A stretch of DNA of 64,000 bases from Adineta ricciae (Eukaryota; Rotifera; Eurotatoria; Adinetida; Adinetidae): contig CAJNOJ010000057.1 in the NCBI GenBank assembly GCA_905250025.1, positions 62,001 through 126,000 of the forward strand, in the 5' to 3' direction. Positions 10,796 through 21,526 of the stretch are shown piece after piece. The notes beneath the pieces were generated by a model, which saw nothing but the letters and a program-made list of their open reading frames with translations, had not been told where the DNA came from and ran no database searches. The stretch's first letter is position 1. Each line of letters begins with the position of its first letter. The translations under genes were made by a program, and so were the position numbers.

Positions 10796-10987
10796 TCATT
10801 TCTTTTGTTCATTGTTGGATTGCTGTGGTACTTGTCCGTTGCCTTCAGCACCTGCTGATGATTTCACTTCAGTTTCATTGCCGTTGCGTTGAAGACCACT
10901 GTTTGAACAGGGCAAATTCTTGCCAGGATCTAAAGTAGCTTTCCATGTTGACTTCGAAGATCCCGGTCCAACTTGATACGAGCGCAT
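10796..10987 (-). CDS. Small disordered protein, 63 aa (inverted duplicate partner 1)
   Basis: Single exon, 63 aa. The N-terminal block MRSYQVGPGSSKSTWKATLD with PGK after it is shared with the 64 aa protein encoded at 11851 on the opposite strand (MRSSYGGPGSSRSTWKPAQD, then PGK). The rest is Asn/Gln/Ser-rich and ends in a charged EQKK. No domain, signal peptide or membrane segment is seen, and the family is not recognised. Conservation of the N-terminal block between the two copies, while the tails diverge, suggests that a real short protein is under selection. A TATA-like sequence lies about 75 nt upstream. Confidence 0.6.
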   Translation of the reverse strand: MRSYQVGPGSSKSTWKATLDPGKNLPCSNSGLQRNGNETEVKSSAGAEGNGQVPQQSNNEQKK

Positions 10988-11061
10988 TGTTTAGAATGAT
11001 GTAGCAAGACGATGTAGAGGATTGTATTTGTTGTAATGTCGAGATGCATAACAGTAATACT

Positions 11062-11072
11062 TTATATATACG
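11062..11072 (-). promoter_or_regulatory. TATA-like box of the 63 aa gene
   Basis: TATATATA run read on the minus strand, with a GA/CT tract beside it. The other duplicate gene has a similar TATATAA beside a CTCT tract in mirror position. Confidence 0.4.
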
Positions 11073-11234
11073 TAAAAGAGAGAGAGAGATAAATAGTCTT
11101 TTTTTGGTAGCATAGAAAAATGTTAATCTCGCTCAGTGACGTACTGAGTCTCTTTTCAGTTATTACCCAAAACGATCTTTATCGAATATGGATATTTCTG
11201 TTTTTTTTTCTTGCTTGAGAGAGAGAGAGAAAGA

Positions 11235-11646
11235 GAACTGTCGACGCCAATCGACTAATGATAGAGGGTGATAGAAATGGAAAAATATGTGTGTTGCCAT
11301 CTCGCGGAGAAAAAAATTCTTGTTTGTTTATCTTTGTTCGGGTACCGATGACCTTCGAAACATATTTATCCATACAAGATTAATTAAAAAAATCGAAGTT
11401 TTCCCATAAACATATTCGTTATTTATCAGATGAATATTATCTTCACACAGTTTGATTTTTTTTCTCTTCTTTGTCATACGTCTTTACGATATCGCCATAG
11501 AACATTGTTGGTACAATATCTCGTACATTGATAACGAAGATAATAAGTTCTGCTCTTTTTTTTTCTTCGCGAGATGGCAACACACATATTTCTTTTTTGC
11601 CATTTCCGTCGTCCTCTGTCGTTCGTCGTTTGGCGTCGACAGTTCC
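11235..11646. repeat. Diverged inverted repeat between the two small genes
   Basis: The left arm, about 11235-11312, contains AACTGTCGACGCCAA and further on ATGTGTGTTGCCATCTCGCG. The right arm, about 11566-11646, carries the reverse complements of both in the matching order. The centre is near 11440, midway between the two small genes, so genes and upstream regions belong to one inverted duplication. Confidence 0.8.
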
Positions 11647-11756
11647 TTCTCTTTTGGTATATCCATATAATTGTACTTTGTCCTGATATGGACCAAAAAT
11701 AATATCTGCTTGTTTTTCTCTGATGATCTAAAGAAAAACGACGCTATTTCTCTCAT

Positions 11757-11764
11757 GTATATAA
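11757..11764 (+). promoter_or_regulatory. TATA-like box of the 64 aa gene
   Basis: GTATATAA preceded by a CTCTC stretch, about 90 nt before the start codon at 11851 and mirroring the arrangement of the other copy. Confidence 0.4.
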
Positions 11765-11850
11765 CGGAGTGGAACCTAATAGTTTTTCTCCTTAAAAACA
11801 TCCATCCCTGACTTTACTCTCGAGTAACACAAGAAGAATTTCTGTACAAA

Positions 11851-12045
11851 ATGCGCTCATCGTACGGTGGTCCCGGATCGTCAAGATCAACTTGGAAGCC
11901 GGCACAGGATCCAGGAAAACAAGCGCCTGCTGCCACTACTCACACTCAAACAATTGCTAAGAATAACTCAAACCGACCTGGCGGAAACGCACAACACACA
12001 CAATCGAGTGGACAACAACATAGCGACGATGAAAAGAAAGAATAA
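11851..12045 (+). CDS. Small disordered protein, 64 aa (inverted duplicate partner 2)
   Basis: Single exon, 64 aa. It is a paralogue of the 63 aa protein encoded at 10796-10987. The two share a Gly/Ser/Trp-containing N-terminus followed by DPGK and a charged C-terminus (DDEKKE here). The middle is Thr/Asn/Gln-rich and looks disordered. A second open frame overlaps it in +2, but only this frame is shared with the paralogue, which is why I chose it. Function is unknown. Confidence 0.6.
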   Translation: MRSSYGGPGSSRSTWKPAQDPGKQAPAATTHTQTIAKNNSNRPGGNAQHTQSSGQQHSDDEKKE

Positions 12046-12366
12046 ACATACTTTCATTCATACAGACACTGCTTCTAAAACTTTTTCTGCTTGCTAGTTT
12101 TCGTATATTATCAATAAACCTACAGATAATTGAACACCGTATTTAGATGTTCTCATATAGAAAAAAAAAACACGTTTCTTTTGCCTATTGTATGTTTCAA
12201 TTCAAGCGATGAATCCAATCAAATTAACTTCCGTCATAAGAAGAACGTTTTTTGAAATATGACTCACGACCATGCGAGTATTACACAATTTCATGTAAGT
12301 ACGTATGACACAAGTGTATAAAAAGCAATAAATGTGCTTTACCGAGTTCAAGTTGATATCGAAACA
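12046..12366 (+). promoter_or_regulatory. Intergenic, with TATA-like box of the phosphatase gene
   Basis: No gene seen. TATAAAA at about 12317-12323 lies some 45 nt before the preferred phosphatase start. Confidence 0.4.
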
Positions 12367-12939
12367 ATGGCTGCATCACAAAATAAACGCGAACAATATC
12401 TTCGTGAAAATTGCAATGCTACCGAAGCTGAATTAGCATATATTCAATCAATTGTACAGTTGAAGCAACCGTATTTTGGACGTGCGATACCATCAAGTTC
12501 TCGACCGTCAGAAATACTTGATTCTTGGTTATATCAAGGCAATTGGCAACAAGCAAATAATTCAACTCTTCTCGATTCACTCTCCATCACACATATTGTC
12601 AACGCGACAGACAGAACATTAGTTGATCAACTTAGAGAAGTACACCATATTTCAAGTAAAAACGGCCGTTTAGCTGAGTTATCTCCATTTTTTCAATCGA
12701 CAAATGAATTTCTCGATAAATGCCACGAACAAGGATGTCGAGTACTTGTGCATTGCGAACGTGGTGTGTCACGTTCGTCAACAATTGTTTTAGCATATTT
12801 GATGCACCATAAACGATGGACTGTAGCACAAGCGTTTGAATATCTCTTAACTAGACGACAGCAAGCCTCACCTAACCATGTTTTGTTACTTCAACTTGTA
12901 CGTTATGAAAATGAATTGAATAAAACGCATTCAGAATAA
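12367..12939 (+). CDS. Dual-specificity protein phosphatase (DUSP-like)
   Basis: Single exon of 190 aa from the ATG at 12367; an in-frame ATG at 12334 would add 11 residues. The DSP fold is clear: EILDSWLYQGNWQQAN near residues 50-65, ITHIVNAT, and the P-loop VHCERGVSRSST with catalytic Cys and Arg near residue 135. The AYLM segment that typically follows is present. Where most DUSPs have the general-acid Asp (the position of VEDNHKAD in MAP-kinase phosphatases), this protein reads SSKNGRLAE, so the acid seems to be missing and activity may be reduced. No MAP-kinase docking domain is seen. The substrate is unknown. Confidence 0.85.
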   Translation: MAASQNKREQYLRENCNATEAELAYIQSIVQLKQPYFGRAIPSSSRPSEILDSWLYQGNWQQANNSTLLDSLSITHIVNATDRTLVDQLREVHHISSKNGRLAELSPFFQSTNEFLDKCHEQGCRVLVHCERGVSRSSTIVLAYLMHHKRWTVAQAFEYLLTRRQQASPNHVLLLQLVRYENELNKTHSE

Positions 12940-13121
12940 CGTTTTTTGTACTTCGAACGTTTTCAAGATATTGACTTGCCAAGCTTTTCTTCGTAGCTGC
13001 CGCATCGCGACAAAAAACCCTGTGATTCATTTTTCCTTTCACGCGTAATAGTCTTTCATCTAGCGATATATTTCGATGTTCTTTATATTTCATTTCATAC
13101 TTAACATTTTCTTACGTTCTA

Positions 13122-14263
13122 ATGGCAAGCGAAAAAGTCGCGTGTTCGTCTTGTAAAAAGACCACAGCTGGTTATATATGTAGAGGATGTTGGGAAAGCT
13201 TTTGTTTCGAACATCTGACGGAGCATCGGCAGAAACTTAGCCAACAATTGGATGAAACGGAACTAGATCGTGACCAATTTCAACAAAACATTCAAGACAA
13301 AAAACAAAATTTGCAAAATGGCTCGTTAATGAAAGAAATTAATGAATGGGAACAGAAGTCGATAGTTACAATAAAACAGACCGCGGAAGAATGCAGACGA
13401 GTAGCGCATAGTTACATCAATAACGTCGAAAATCAATTTATCGAATTCACTGAAGAATTAAAACAAGTCCGCCAACACAATGAATTTAATGAAATTGATT
13501 TAAATCAGTTGAAGAATAAATTACAAGAATTAAATAAAGAATTAATGAGACCATCAACTATTTGCCTGGAAAGAGTTTCATCATCATCATATATTGAGAA
13601 AATTTCCATCATTCCATCATCAGGTACGTCGAACGATTATGCTCAGCTGACTAAACGACTCTAACATTTGTTTTTCGTAAATTCAGACAGTGATCCCTCA
13701 TATTCACCAAGTAATACAGTACAAGCAACGCTAGAGGCTTTTAATCAACTATCAGCGACGCCGTTATCATTGTCACCGTCTGCTGTAGGACAGTATGGAT
13801 GGGAGTCACTCACGAGTGTTGATCCAGTGACACGGAAACCTACTGAGATCTCGACTGCGTTCTTTAAAAAGCCAATAAACAAGCTGTTCGATACTCAATC
13901 GGTATCAACACCCACGACTAAAAAAGGTACTTGAATGGATGAAAATTGTGCATTCGTGTCTTCACAGAAGTGAACCGTCTATAATTCGTTGACACAGAAA
14001 ATTTGCTCAGAATGATTTAAATCTTTGTCCATGTCTATATGTTTAAGGGTCTCGGACGTCAATGTTTAAACCGCAAGATTCTGCTGTGGCTTCCTATTCT
14101 GCAATTCGTTCGCGCAGTCCACTAATCCGCAGTCACTCACAGCGAACGGTATGAAATATTTAGTAAAAAAATTCTTCTTTAATTATTTATATAGGTTCGC
14201 CCTGACTCGCCAGCCTATCGACCAGCAAGTATATATCCACGCTACCGATTAAATCCGCAATAA
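13122..14263 (+). CDS. B-box-type zinc-finger, coiled-coil protein
   Basis: Four exons (13122-13623, 13687-13926, 14048-14148, 14195-14263) give 303 aa with consistent phases. The N-terminal 40 residues are a compact zinc-binding module: C-x2-C, then C-x2-C and CFEHLTEHRQ, resembling a B-box. Residues 40-150 form a Gln/Glu/Lys-rich coiled coil. The C-terminal part is Ser/Pro-rich and ends in arginine-rich SPAYRPASIYPRYRL. This is TRIM-like without a visible RING or SPRY domain. It is probably an oligomeric scaffold; the partner is unknown. The intron before exon 3 is unusually long for this region, about 120 nt. Confidence 0.75.
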
Positions 14264-15063
14264 AATACTTACAATGACAAATCGGATTTTTAAGAAAAAT
14301 AAAGACATATTTTCCTTTCATTAAAATCAAGTTATTTATTATATTTACTTAGAAAAAATCCTCAGTAAAATCTCTCATCACTTAAATCATGATTTATGAG
14401 GTGTATTCCAATTAGGTAGTAAAAGAAATCAGTTAACCGTATAACAATCAATAGGTACCTTTACATCTCGGTGACAATTTAAATCAGTAATCACTTGACT
14501 ATGAGTAGTATTAGTTAACTCTATGCGATTTAAATTTTATTCTCGTGCATAAATTGCATTTTGATTACGTTACTCTATTTAAGACTAACGATACGAAAAG
14601 ATGGTTCTACATGCTTTTTAATGTCGAGTTAACCTTGCTCGATTAGTAAAGTATGATCGCCATTCCATAGAGATAATAGTATATATTCTGTGTTTAAAAA
14701 CTATTGGTAACATTGACTCACAGAACTGGAATCATTCATACAGAATATCTACGTAGAATTCTTCAAAATCTTGATGAAGTCATAAATCTCATATAATAGC
14801 CGTTGAGACCATACACTGCTTTTCAGTGAAATCGATAAATTGAAAGAAAATGTTCTTTGCAACTTCTCACGAAAAACATCGGTGTGTGAGTTGAATTATC
14901 CTAGTCCTGCATGAAAAGTACGTTTTAAGTCCGTATTTCAAATATTTGGCTTTGCAAATAAAATTATCACATTGATAAAGATAAAACATGTCAAATATAA
15001 AACAACGGTATCCTTTCTTTCACTTTTCTATCGGTAACTCATTATCTTTTTTGACGCGATACA
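14264..15063. other. Intergenic, no gene seen
   Basis: AT-rich spacer between the B-box gene and the first GH27 gene. No open frame, RNA or clear repeat seen. Confidence 0.5.
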
Positions 15064-17063
15064 ATGGTACGCTTACTACTTATAATATATGTTCTGTGCT
15101 TTACACAAATTTCTCATCAATTAAATAATGGGCTTGGTCGTACTCCTCAAATGGGTAATAAACGAACTATTTTCTCTAAGGTAAATACAGGTCTTGATCA
15201 TATCTGTTTTCTATCAAAGGATGGAATAGTTGGAATCATTTCCATTGTTCTATCAATGAGACGACCGTACGACAAACAGCTGATGGCATTGTTGCAACGG
15301 GTCTTGCTGCTGCTGGATATCTATATGGTACCAATGTATTCTTGTGTCCATTTATGTAGTAATCGTTATTCAATTTTGAATTTCTAGTGAATATGGACGA
15401 TTGTTGGCAAAAAAGTCGCGATTCACAAGGAACAATACAAGCTGATCCAATCGCTTTTCCAAATGGTATTCCAGCATTGGCTGATTATGTTCATTCAAGA
15501 AAACTTAAATTCGGTCTCTATTCAGGTGAACAGATCAGAGTTGAATTCGTTTACCTAAACGAGATACATTTAGATCGAGGATATAAAACATGTGCAGGTC
15601 GACCTGGTTCATTAGGATATGAAACAAAAGATGCAAATACATATGCGCAGTGGGGTGTTGATTATTTGAAACTTGACAGCTGTTACACTGATGGAACACC
15701 AACCGAAGTTGAATATTCGAAAATGCGCGATGCATTAAATGCTTCAGGAAGAGCAATCTTCTATTCGTTATGTGGTTTGTATATATAATTTAGAAATAAA
15801 GTATTCCACTTCAAGTTTTCTTCTTCTTCGTTTGAAGGCGGTGTAACTGTGAACGATGCCTGGCCTCCCAAGGTTGGAAACAGTTGGAGAACGACTAACG
15901 ACATTCAGGATAATTGGTTTTCCATGATCAACAATATCGATTTTGTGAGACTAGATTTCAATATGCCTTCGAAGGCATGCAAATCTTTTTTTTCGCTCTT
16001 TAGAATAATTTTTTCACAGAAAAGGCAGGACCAGGTGGCTGGAATGATCCTGATAGTATGTCAATCTTTCTTGTAAAATTCCATGAGTCTTTCATATATG
16101 TTGTATAGTGCTTGAAATTGGCAATGGTGGCATGACTGACACTGAGTATCGAACTCATTTTTCTCTTTGGTCTATCAGTAAAGCTCCGCTAATTATCGGA
16201 TGCGATGTAACAAAAATGAGTGCGGCTACGATAGTCACTCTCACAAATCGCGAAGTCATCGCTGTCAATCAAGATCCACTGGGTGTTCAGGGAAAGAAAA
16301 TTGCTTCGTTTTCAGCTCGGCTGCCCAATGCATCCAGTGGAGTTCAGGTTACCAACAATACACCGGCAGGAAATTTCGATCTACGACGTCGTCAATGGAT
16401 ATACGACGCGCAAGATGGAAGTATTCGATCCGCATATAGTGGCAAATGTTTGTCCATCTTCCGTTGTAATCCAGGACAGCCAGCGCATCTCTTTCTCGAC
16501 AACTGTCAAATCGGTGATCCACATGCTCAATGCCAAGGTAAAAATCAACAATGGTTAGCTAATACAACAGATCAAAGTTTTGTTTCCCAAATGAACGGAC
16601 TATGGTAAATTGATTGATGACGATGATGCTATGAATATAAATTGTAGAATAAGATTATTTCTGTTTTTATAGCTTAGCCGTTGATGTTTACGGTAACGAT
16701 GGTCCAGCTGTCAATACATTTGTGTGTAATCATCAAGAGAATGAAATCTGGATGTGGAATACAACAGATGGAACACTACGAAATAAACATCAAAACGAAT
16801 ATTTAGTTGCTCCGTTAGAACTCGAAATATGGGCTGGTCCTCTTCAAGGTGGTTCGCAATCTGTCGTTCTATTGAATCGTGGTGAGAATGATAATGAACA
16901 AATCACTGTCAATTGGACAGATATTGGTTTTCCCATGAATCAAGCAGCCAGTGTGCGTGATTTATGGGCTCATCAAGATCTTGGAATATTCACAGGAAAC
17001 TATACATCGTCGAATATTGCGTCACACGCGGCTGTGATGCTTAATATTACTCTCGTGAAATAG
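15064..17063 (+). CDS. Secreted GH27 alpha-galactosidase with inserted beta-trefoil lectin-like module
   Basis: Eight exons join with consistent phases into 520 aa. The exons are 15064-15154, 15220-15327, 15388-15525, 15574-15774, 15838-15944, 16025-16055, 16109-16604 and 16673-17063. A signal peptide precedes [20 protein letters not shown], the GH27 start. Further marks are NMDDCW, the nucleophile Asp in YLKLDSCY, the acid/base Asp in [19 protein letters not shown] and [10 protein letters not shown]. Between the catalytic barrel and the C-terminal beta domain lie about 130 extra residues with repeated QQW/IW and Cys patterns ([50 protein letters not shown]), like a ricin-type carbohydrate-binding trefoil. 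It should remove terminal alpha-galactose, probably in digestion. Confidence 0.88.
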
Positions 17064-17169
17064 ACACGAACTGTTTTCTTTACACTGACAACACTTATAC
17101 TTCATACTTAGTTTATAGTTTATATTTTTGTTCGAAAATCAGCAAATACATGAAAAATATCGAAGCCAC

Positions 17170-18489
17170 CTATAGATTATTACTGGTGGCATTCACTAGT
17201 AAAACTGTAATCATTCGTACACCATGTCCAGGAATATTTGTGGCTGTCCATGTCTCGGTAAATTGACCTAAATCTTCATGAAGCCATAGGTCTCGTATAC
17301 TGGCAGTCCAAGTAGGTGTAGGCGGATGAGGACTTAAACGATGATCGAATAAATCATCGAATTCCAAGGTAATATTTGTTATCGAATCTCGACGATTAAA
17401 TAATACTACAGCATGACGAGGTAATGGAGTGAAGCCTAATGAATGAATCGCTGTTTGAATTTGTGATGTATTTTCGTGGTAAATTGGTTTTGCCCATATT
17501 TCATACGAGCCATCCACTGCACGATGAATCATATTTCCTGACCGTCCTAATTTATCTTGATTGATGGCAATCACTTCTTTATTCATTAGAATCTCGCCGA
17601 TTTCTTTACTCATTTTTCTTATGTCATTACCAGCTATTAAAGGCGAACTAATCACAGACCATAATGAAAACTGTGTCATATATTCAACTAGTGTTTGTCG
17701 ACCTAAACCAACTGTTAGAATATCTAGATCATTCCAATATCCGGGTCCTGAAGCATAATATATATTTGCACTATGATCGATGATATTCATTATTGTCTCC
17801 CACTTATCTGAGATATCCCACCAGATACGAGCCATGTTACAGTAATTAGGTGCCCATTGGGATGGAAATTCCTGATTATTCTCGTTGAGTATCAATTCAT
17901 CACTATCACAACTATAAAGAATCGAACGGTTCTGTGAAGTTAATGCTTGTGACCATCGTATGAAGGCTGTTGCACGATCTTTTACATTATCTTGATAGCA
18001 ACAATCTAATTTGACAAAATCCACTTTCCAGCTTGCAAATAATGCTGCATCAAGATATTCATGCTGCCACGAACCAGGATATCTTTGACAAGTCCATTCT
18101 CCTGAACTTGTGTAAATACCGAAAAGTAAACCTTTCGAATGAATGTAATCTGCCAAAGCAGACATCCCATGTGGAAATCGTGTTTCGTTATACTTTAACA
18201 TTCCACTAACTGGATCACGAGACGCTGCTTCCCAACAATCATCAATGTTTAAATATTTATATCCCGCAGATAACATCCCGCTAGCAACCATAGCATCAGC
18301 CATGCCCATAAGATCCGTTTCATTGTAATCGCAATGAAAAACATTCCATGTGGACCAGCCCATTGGTGGAGTTAATGCTAAACCATTGTTTAAACCAAAT
18401 ATCACCAATGGATTTGTCCAAATTATGAGTAATCTGATCAATGTTGAAAATGACATCGGCGAGTTGTCGTGAAAAGAAACTAAAGACAA
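17170..18489 (-). CDS. Secreted GH27 alpha-galactosidase (intronless)
   Basis: Single exon, 439 aa, about the usual GH27 length. The N-terminal hydrophobic stretch (STLIRLLIIWTNPLVIFG) is a signal peptide, followed by LNNGLALTPPMGWSTWNVF. Catalytic features are the nucleophile Asp in VDFVKLDCCYQD, the acid/base Asp in IWWDISDKWE, and GPGYWNDLDIL and LIAGNDIRKM. It lacks the trefoil insertion of its neighbour. It lies tail to tail with the intron-rich GH27 gene, about 105 nt apart. The lack of introns and the moderate similarity argue for a separate origin (retrocopy or independent acquisition) and against recent tandem duplication. Confidence 0.9.
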   Translation of the reverse strand: MSLVSFHDNSPMSFSTLIRLLIIWTNPLVIFGLNNGLALTPPMGWSTWNVFHCDYNETDLMGMADAMVASGMLSAGYKYLNIDDCWEAASRDPVSGMLKYNETRFPHGMSALADYIHSKGLLFGIYTSSGEWTCQRYPGSWQHEYLDAALFASWKVDFVKLDCCYQDNVKDRATAFIRWSQALTSQNRSILYSCDSDELILNENNQEFPSQWAPNYCNMARIWWDISDKWETIMNIIDHSANIYYASGPGYWNDLDILTVGLGRQTLVEYMTQFSLWSVISSPLIAGNDIRKMSKEIGEILMNKEVIAINQDKLGRSGNMIHRAVDGSYEIWAKPIYHENTSQIQTAIHSLGFTPLPRHAVVLFNRRDSITNITLEFDDLFDHRLSPHPPTPTWTASIRDLWLHEDLGQFTETWTATNIPGHGVRMITVLLVNATSNNL

Positions 18490-18899
18490 TACTTCTTATG
18501 TATCTCCCACATGCACTTTTTCTTATCAGTAAGCACACCTTTTTCTGCAAAGTAAATATAACTTTTGGTTATGATAAGATCTTTACATATTCAGTGATGA
18601 AGAAATCATTGCCTCAATCGATTCAGATGTCAGTACAGCTGATCGTACAGCATGAAGTAAACATAGTAAATGATATACATATATAGACGACCGTATCTAT
18701 TGGAAAGGACAATTCATATTCCATATGCAGCTATGAAATTTGTGTGATGTCGTGAAGAGTACAGATGCAACCATACTATAAAGAGAGAAGAGTATAAGCT
18801 TGCCGATTTATTTTCAAATTCACGTTTGTTGTAAGCACGTTGACGCATCCTACTTTCACTTCAAAGTAGCTTAGAACGATTGTATTATTTATACACATG
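18490..18899. other. Intergenic, 5' side of the GH27 gene
   Basis: No gene seen. It probably holds the 5' region of the minus-strand GH27 gene and ends where the P450 relic begins. Confidence 0.45.
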
Positions 18900-20111
18900 A
18901 AACCAAATTATGTAGTCTTTATTTGTTGTACTGCTTCTGCCATTGGTACAAATGCTATTGACGCTATCTCTTCTGGTCTCTATCTATGAAGTCTCAAAAT
19001 CAAATATGATTATTTCAAAAATATTGGCATACCAGGTCCCGATCCTGAATTTTTTCCTTGTTCACAATCGATTCTTCTGGTGTGCTAAGTCACTTATTCA
19101 TCAACTGAAAAAATGGACTCGACACTATGGTCCCATCTGTATCGTATCGGACGGTGACTTTCTTGAACAGGTCTACACCAAACAATTGTCCTCCTCTCAT
19201 TTCATTCTTGCCATCTGCCTTTTCCGATGATATTTCAAAAAAGCAAAACAAACTAAATCTCTTTGTAGCAAGCGATACTCAATCATATCGGCAACAACAT
19301 GTGATTAATTCAAGATTTTCATCTGCTGAACTCAAAGGTGAGAAGACAGAATTCAACATCTATATATAGTGTATAAGCGTTAAACAATGGATATCATTTG
19401 TAAGTTCACATATACAATGGCGAAAGTGATAATAAAAGCTTTTTTCAAAGTCGTTGTGAGATTCGATTGGATACAAATATGCAAGTCGATGTTAACAAGG
19501 TGTATATGATAAAAAGCGCGATGATCTTTAGAAATAATTTAGACAAGTATTTGTTAGTTCGAGTCAATAAATTACTTTCTTGGCTAACTCCAGTGTTAAA
19601 ATGTATAAAGCTTGTCGAAATAGTGACAAAACTTGTCATGCATAAACTTATGAAAAACATCGAGGAAAGTCCGTGAGTTTGACATCAGAACAACGTTAAA
19701 GATATTGTCAAAATAAAAATAGACGCTATCGAAGCACATCCGCGTATTGATCTCCTTCAATTAATGATCAATTAAACAACTAACGAGTCGTTTGATGTTA
19801 GTCTCAAACTCTTTCGCTTCAGCACAGTCATTGTCGTTTTTCTTTGCAGAACAATGTTGATGATGAACGTCTTCCTCTTTATATTTGTTGAGAAGAATTG
19901 ATCAACAACGGTGCCTTGTTTCTACCGAGACAATATCAACAGCACTTGCCTATTGCATTTATGTACTATCCACAAAGCGGAATTGGCGAATGCTGGGATT
20001 GTCGAAGATAGAGCTAGTGAATGTACCCGATTGTTCCCACAGTTATGTCAAGAGTTTGCGCACAAGATACCATCGTTTGCGGTTATCCCGGCCAAAGAGG
20101 TTCAGTAATTC
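18900..20111 (+). pseudogene. Decayed cytochrome P450 gene (CYP3-clan-like)
   Basis: P450-like peptides occur in the right order but in different frames and between stops. At about 19000, KYDYFKNIGIPGPDPEFFPC is the N-terminal proline-rich hinge. At about 19100, QLKKWTRHYGPICIVSDGDF follows. At 19240-19340, LNLFVASDTQSYRQQHVI then NSRFSSAELKG is the C-helix region. At 19455-19676 comes DTNMQVDVNKVYMIKSA. At about 19915-19975, STETISTALAYCIYVLSTK is the I-helix. No Cys heme-binding loop (FxxGxxxC) was found and no frame spans two blocks. P450 monooxygenases are abundant in rotifers. Boundaries are approximate. Confidence is high that this is a dead P450, lower for the subfamily. Confidence 0.75.
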
Positions 20112-20322
20112 ATTCAGATATATTTTCATTATACTATTCGAATGCGATTTCTTCTAATGAAGATGAAACTGTGTTTGCTCTGTCATTATAAGGTTGTGTC
20201 TGGAGAATATTTCGTAGACAATTTTCAGATTCTCTATGGATACATTGTTCAACAACTAGAAGCTTTTCTTGTCAAACTTGAAAAACATTCATTAGATTAG
20301 ATTTTTATTTTCTAGTGTAGAT

Positions 20323-21526
20323 TTAACATTTCGCGAGTCTTTTTGATGAACGCAAACGACTATCACTTGTTGTAGTATAATGATCATGTTTTCTCTTTGC
20401 AGTAGAGATGTTAGAGTTCGTCGATTGATTGATAACATTGAGTTTTGTTTGAACACTTTCCAGCTCATTCTTGAATTCATGTATTTTGAAAAACTCGAGT
20501 AATTGTTCATATCTGTCTCGAATATCAAATTGAATCAAACTGTGAAGTTTCCTCAAATCCACTGGGCATTCAAGTAGTGATTGGCTAAAATCTTCATCTG
20601 AAAGAGAGATGAGCGATGAATATGCTTGGATTCAAGATGACCTTACCGAGATGTCCACTTCCATTGATTAGACAAGAATAGAAGATACAATGTGCTATTC
20701 CGAATAGATGACAAATTTCATGGGTCAACAGTCGACATGCTCGAAGTAATAGCAATTTTCGTCGTTTGGCCATTTCTTTCTCTGATTTCGAAGCAGTTTT
20801 CACTTTACAGCTAAACCAATCGGATTCGTTGAACGATAGATGCGGATCGTAGCGGTATAGAGAAAAAACAGCCACACGGCTATTTCCGCGAGCTAGCCCC
20901 GCGATAAATAAATCAGTATCGTCGCTGTAAAGATCAAGCATTGTTAGAGCAACAAGACACTTGGCGTCCTCAGGTACGACTTTAGTCAGTAAGTTTAGGA
21001 TACTAGTCACGTGAACTTGACAGTGTTTTGGTTTTTCGTTGTATCGTGTATGCAGCTTAAATGTTTGACTTTTCTCATTTGCTGACTTCGTAAGTTTCTT
21101 GCAAGTCCATTGATACGTGTCGTCATCCAACTGAAAGTCAATGAATGGATGAATCAGTTTCACGGGCATTTGAAAAAAGCGTTGAGTGTATTCAACTAAA
21201 TTGTTTACATCGAAGATCGAGTAATCAATTTCTCCGATGATTGTCAGATAAATTGATTTTCGATTGGACGATGCCGGAGTATTCAAAGTTCGAGATAGTT
21301 GAAGGTGTTCGGCATATGTTTGTCCTCTTTCAATGTATTGCGCAAGCCAGTCCCATGGTTTCTTCGGAAACGGCAAACTGTCGAATGTTTTGTAAAAGTT
21401 CTCATTGAAAACAGATTCAAGGGTCGCGTCATCGAATGCTCCTAGAGCCTTCTCAATTGCTGATTGATCTGGCAGTTTGAAACCAGAAGCGAACGGTACG
21501 GTCTTCCGTTGACGTGTCATCGACAT
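20323..21526 (-). CDS. Archaemetzincin-like zinc metalloprotease (AMZ)
   Basis: Two exons (21526-20647, 20597-20323) give 384 aa. The metzincin motif HEICHLFGIAHC supplies the three zinc His and the catalytic Glu. It is followed by the archaemetzincin-specific cysteine pattern (HC-x4-SC-LINGS, then LLECPVDLRKL). The usual Met-turn and CxxC features are partly altered: MNGS reads INGS and the terminal CxxC reads CPVD. The second zinc site may therefore be weaker than in AMZ1/AMZ2. The splice falls within this C-terminal core (SGHLG to DEDFSQ). The tail is Lys/Arg-rich. Family members are aminopeptidase-like proteases of unclear substrate. Confidence 0.87.
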
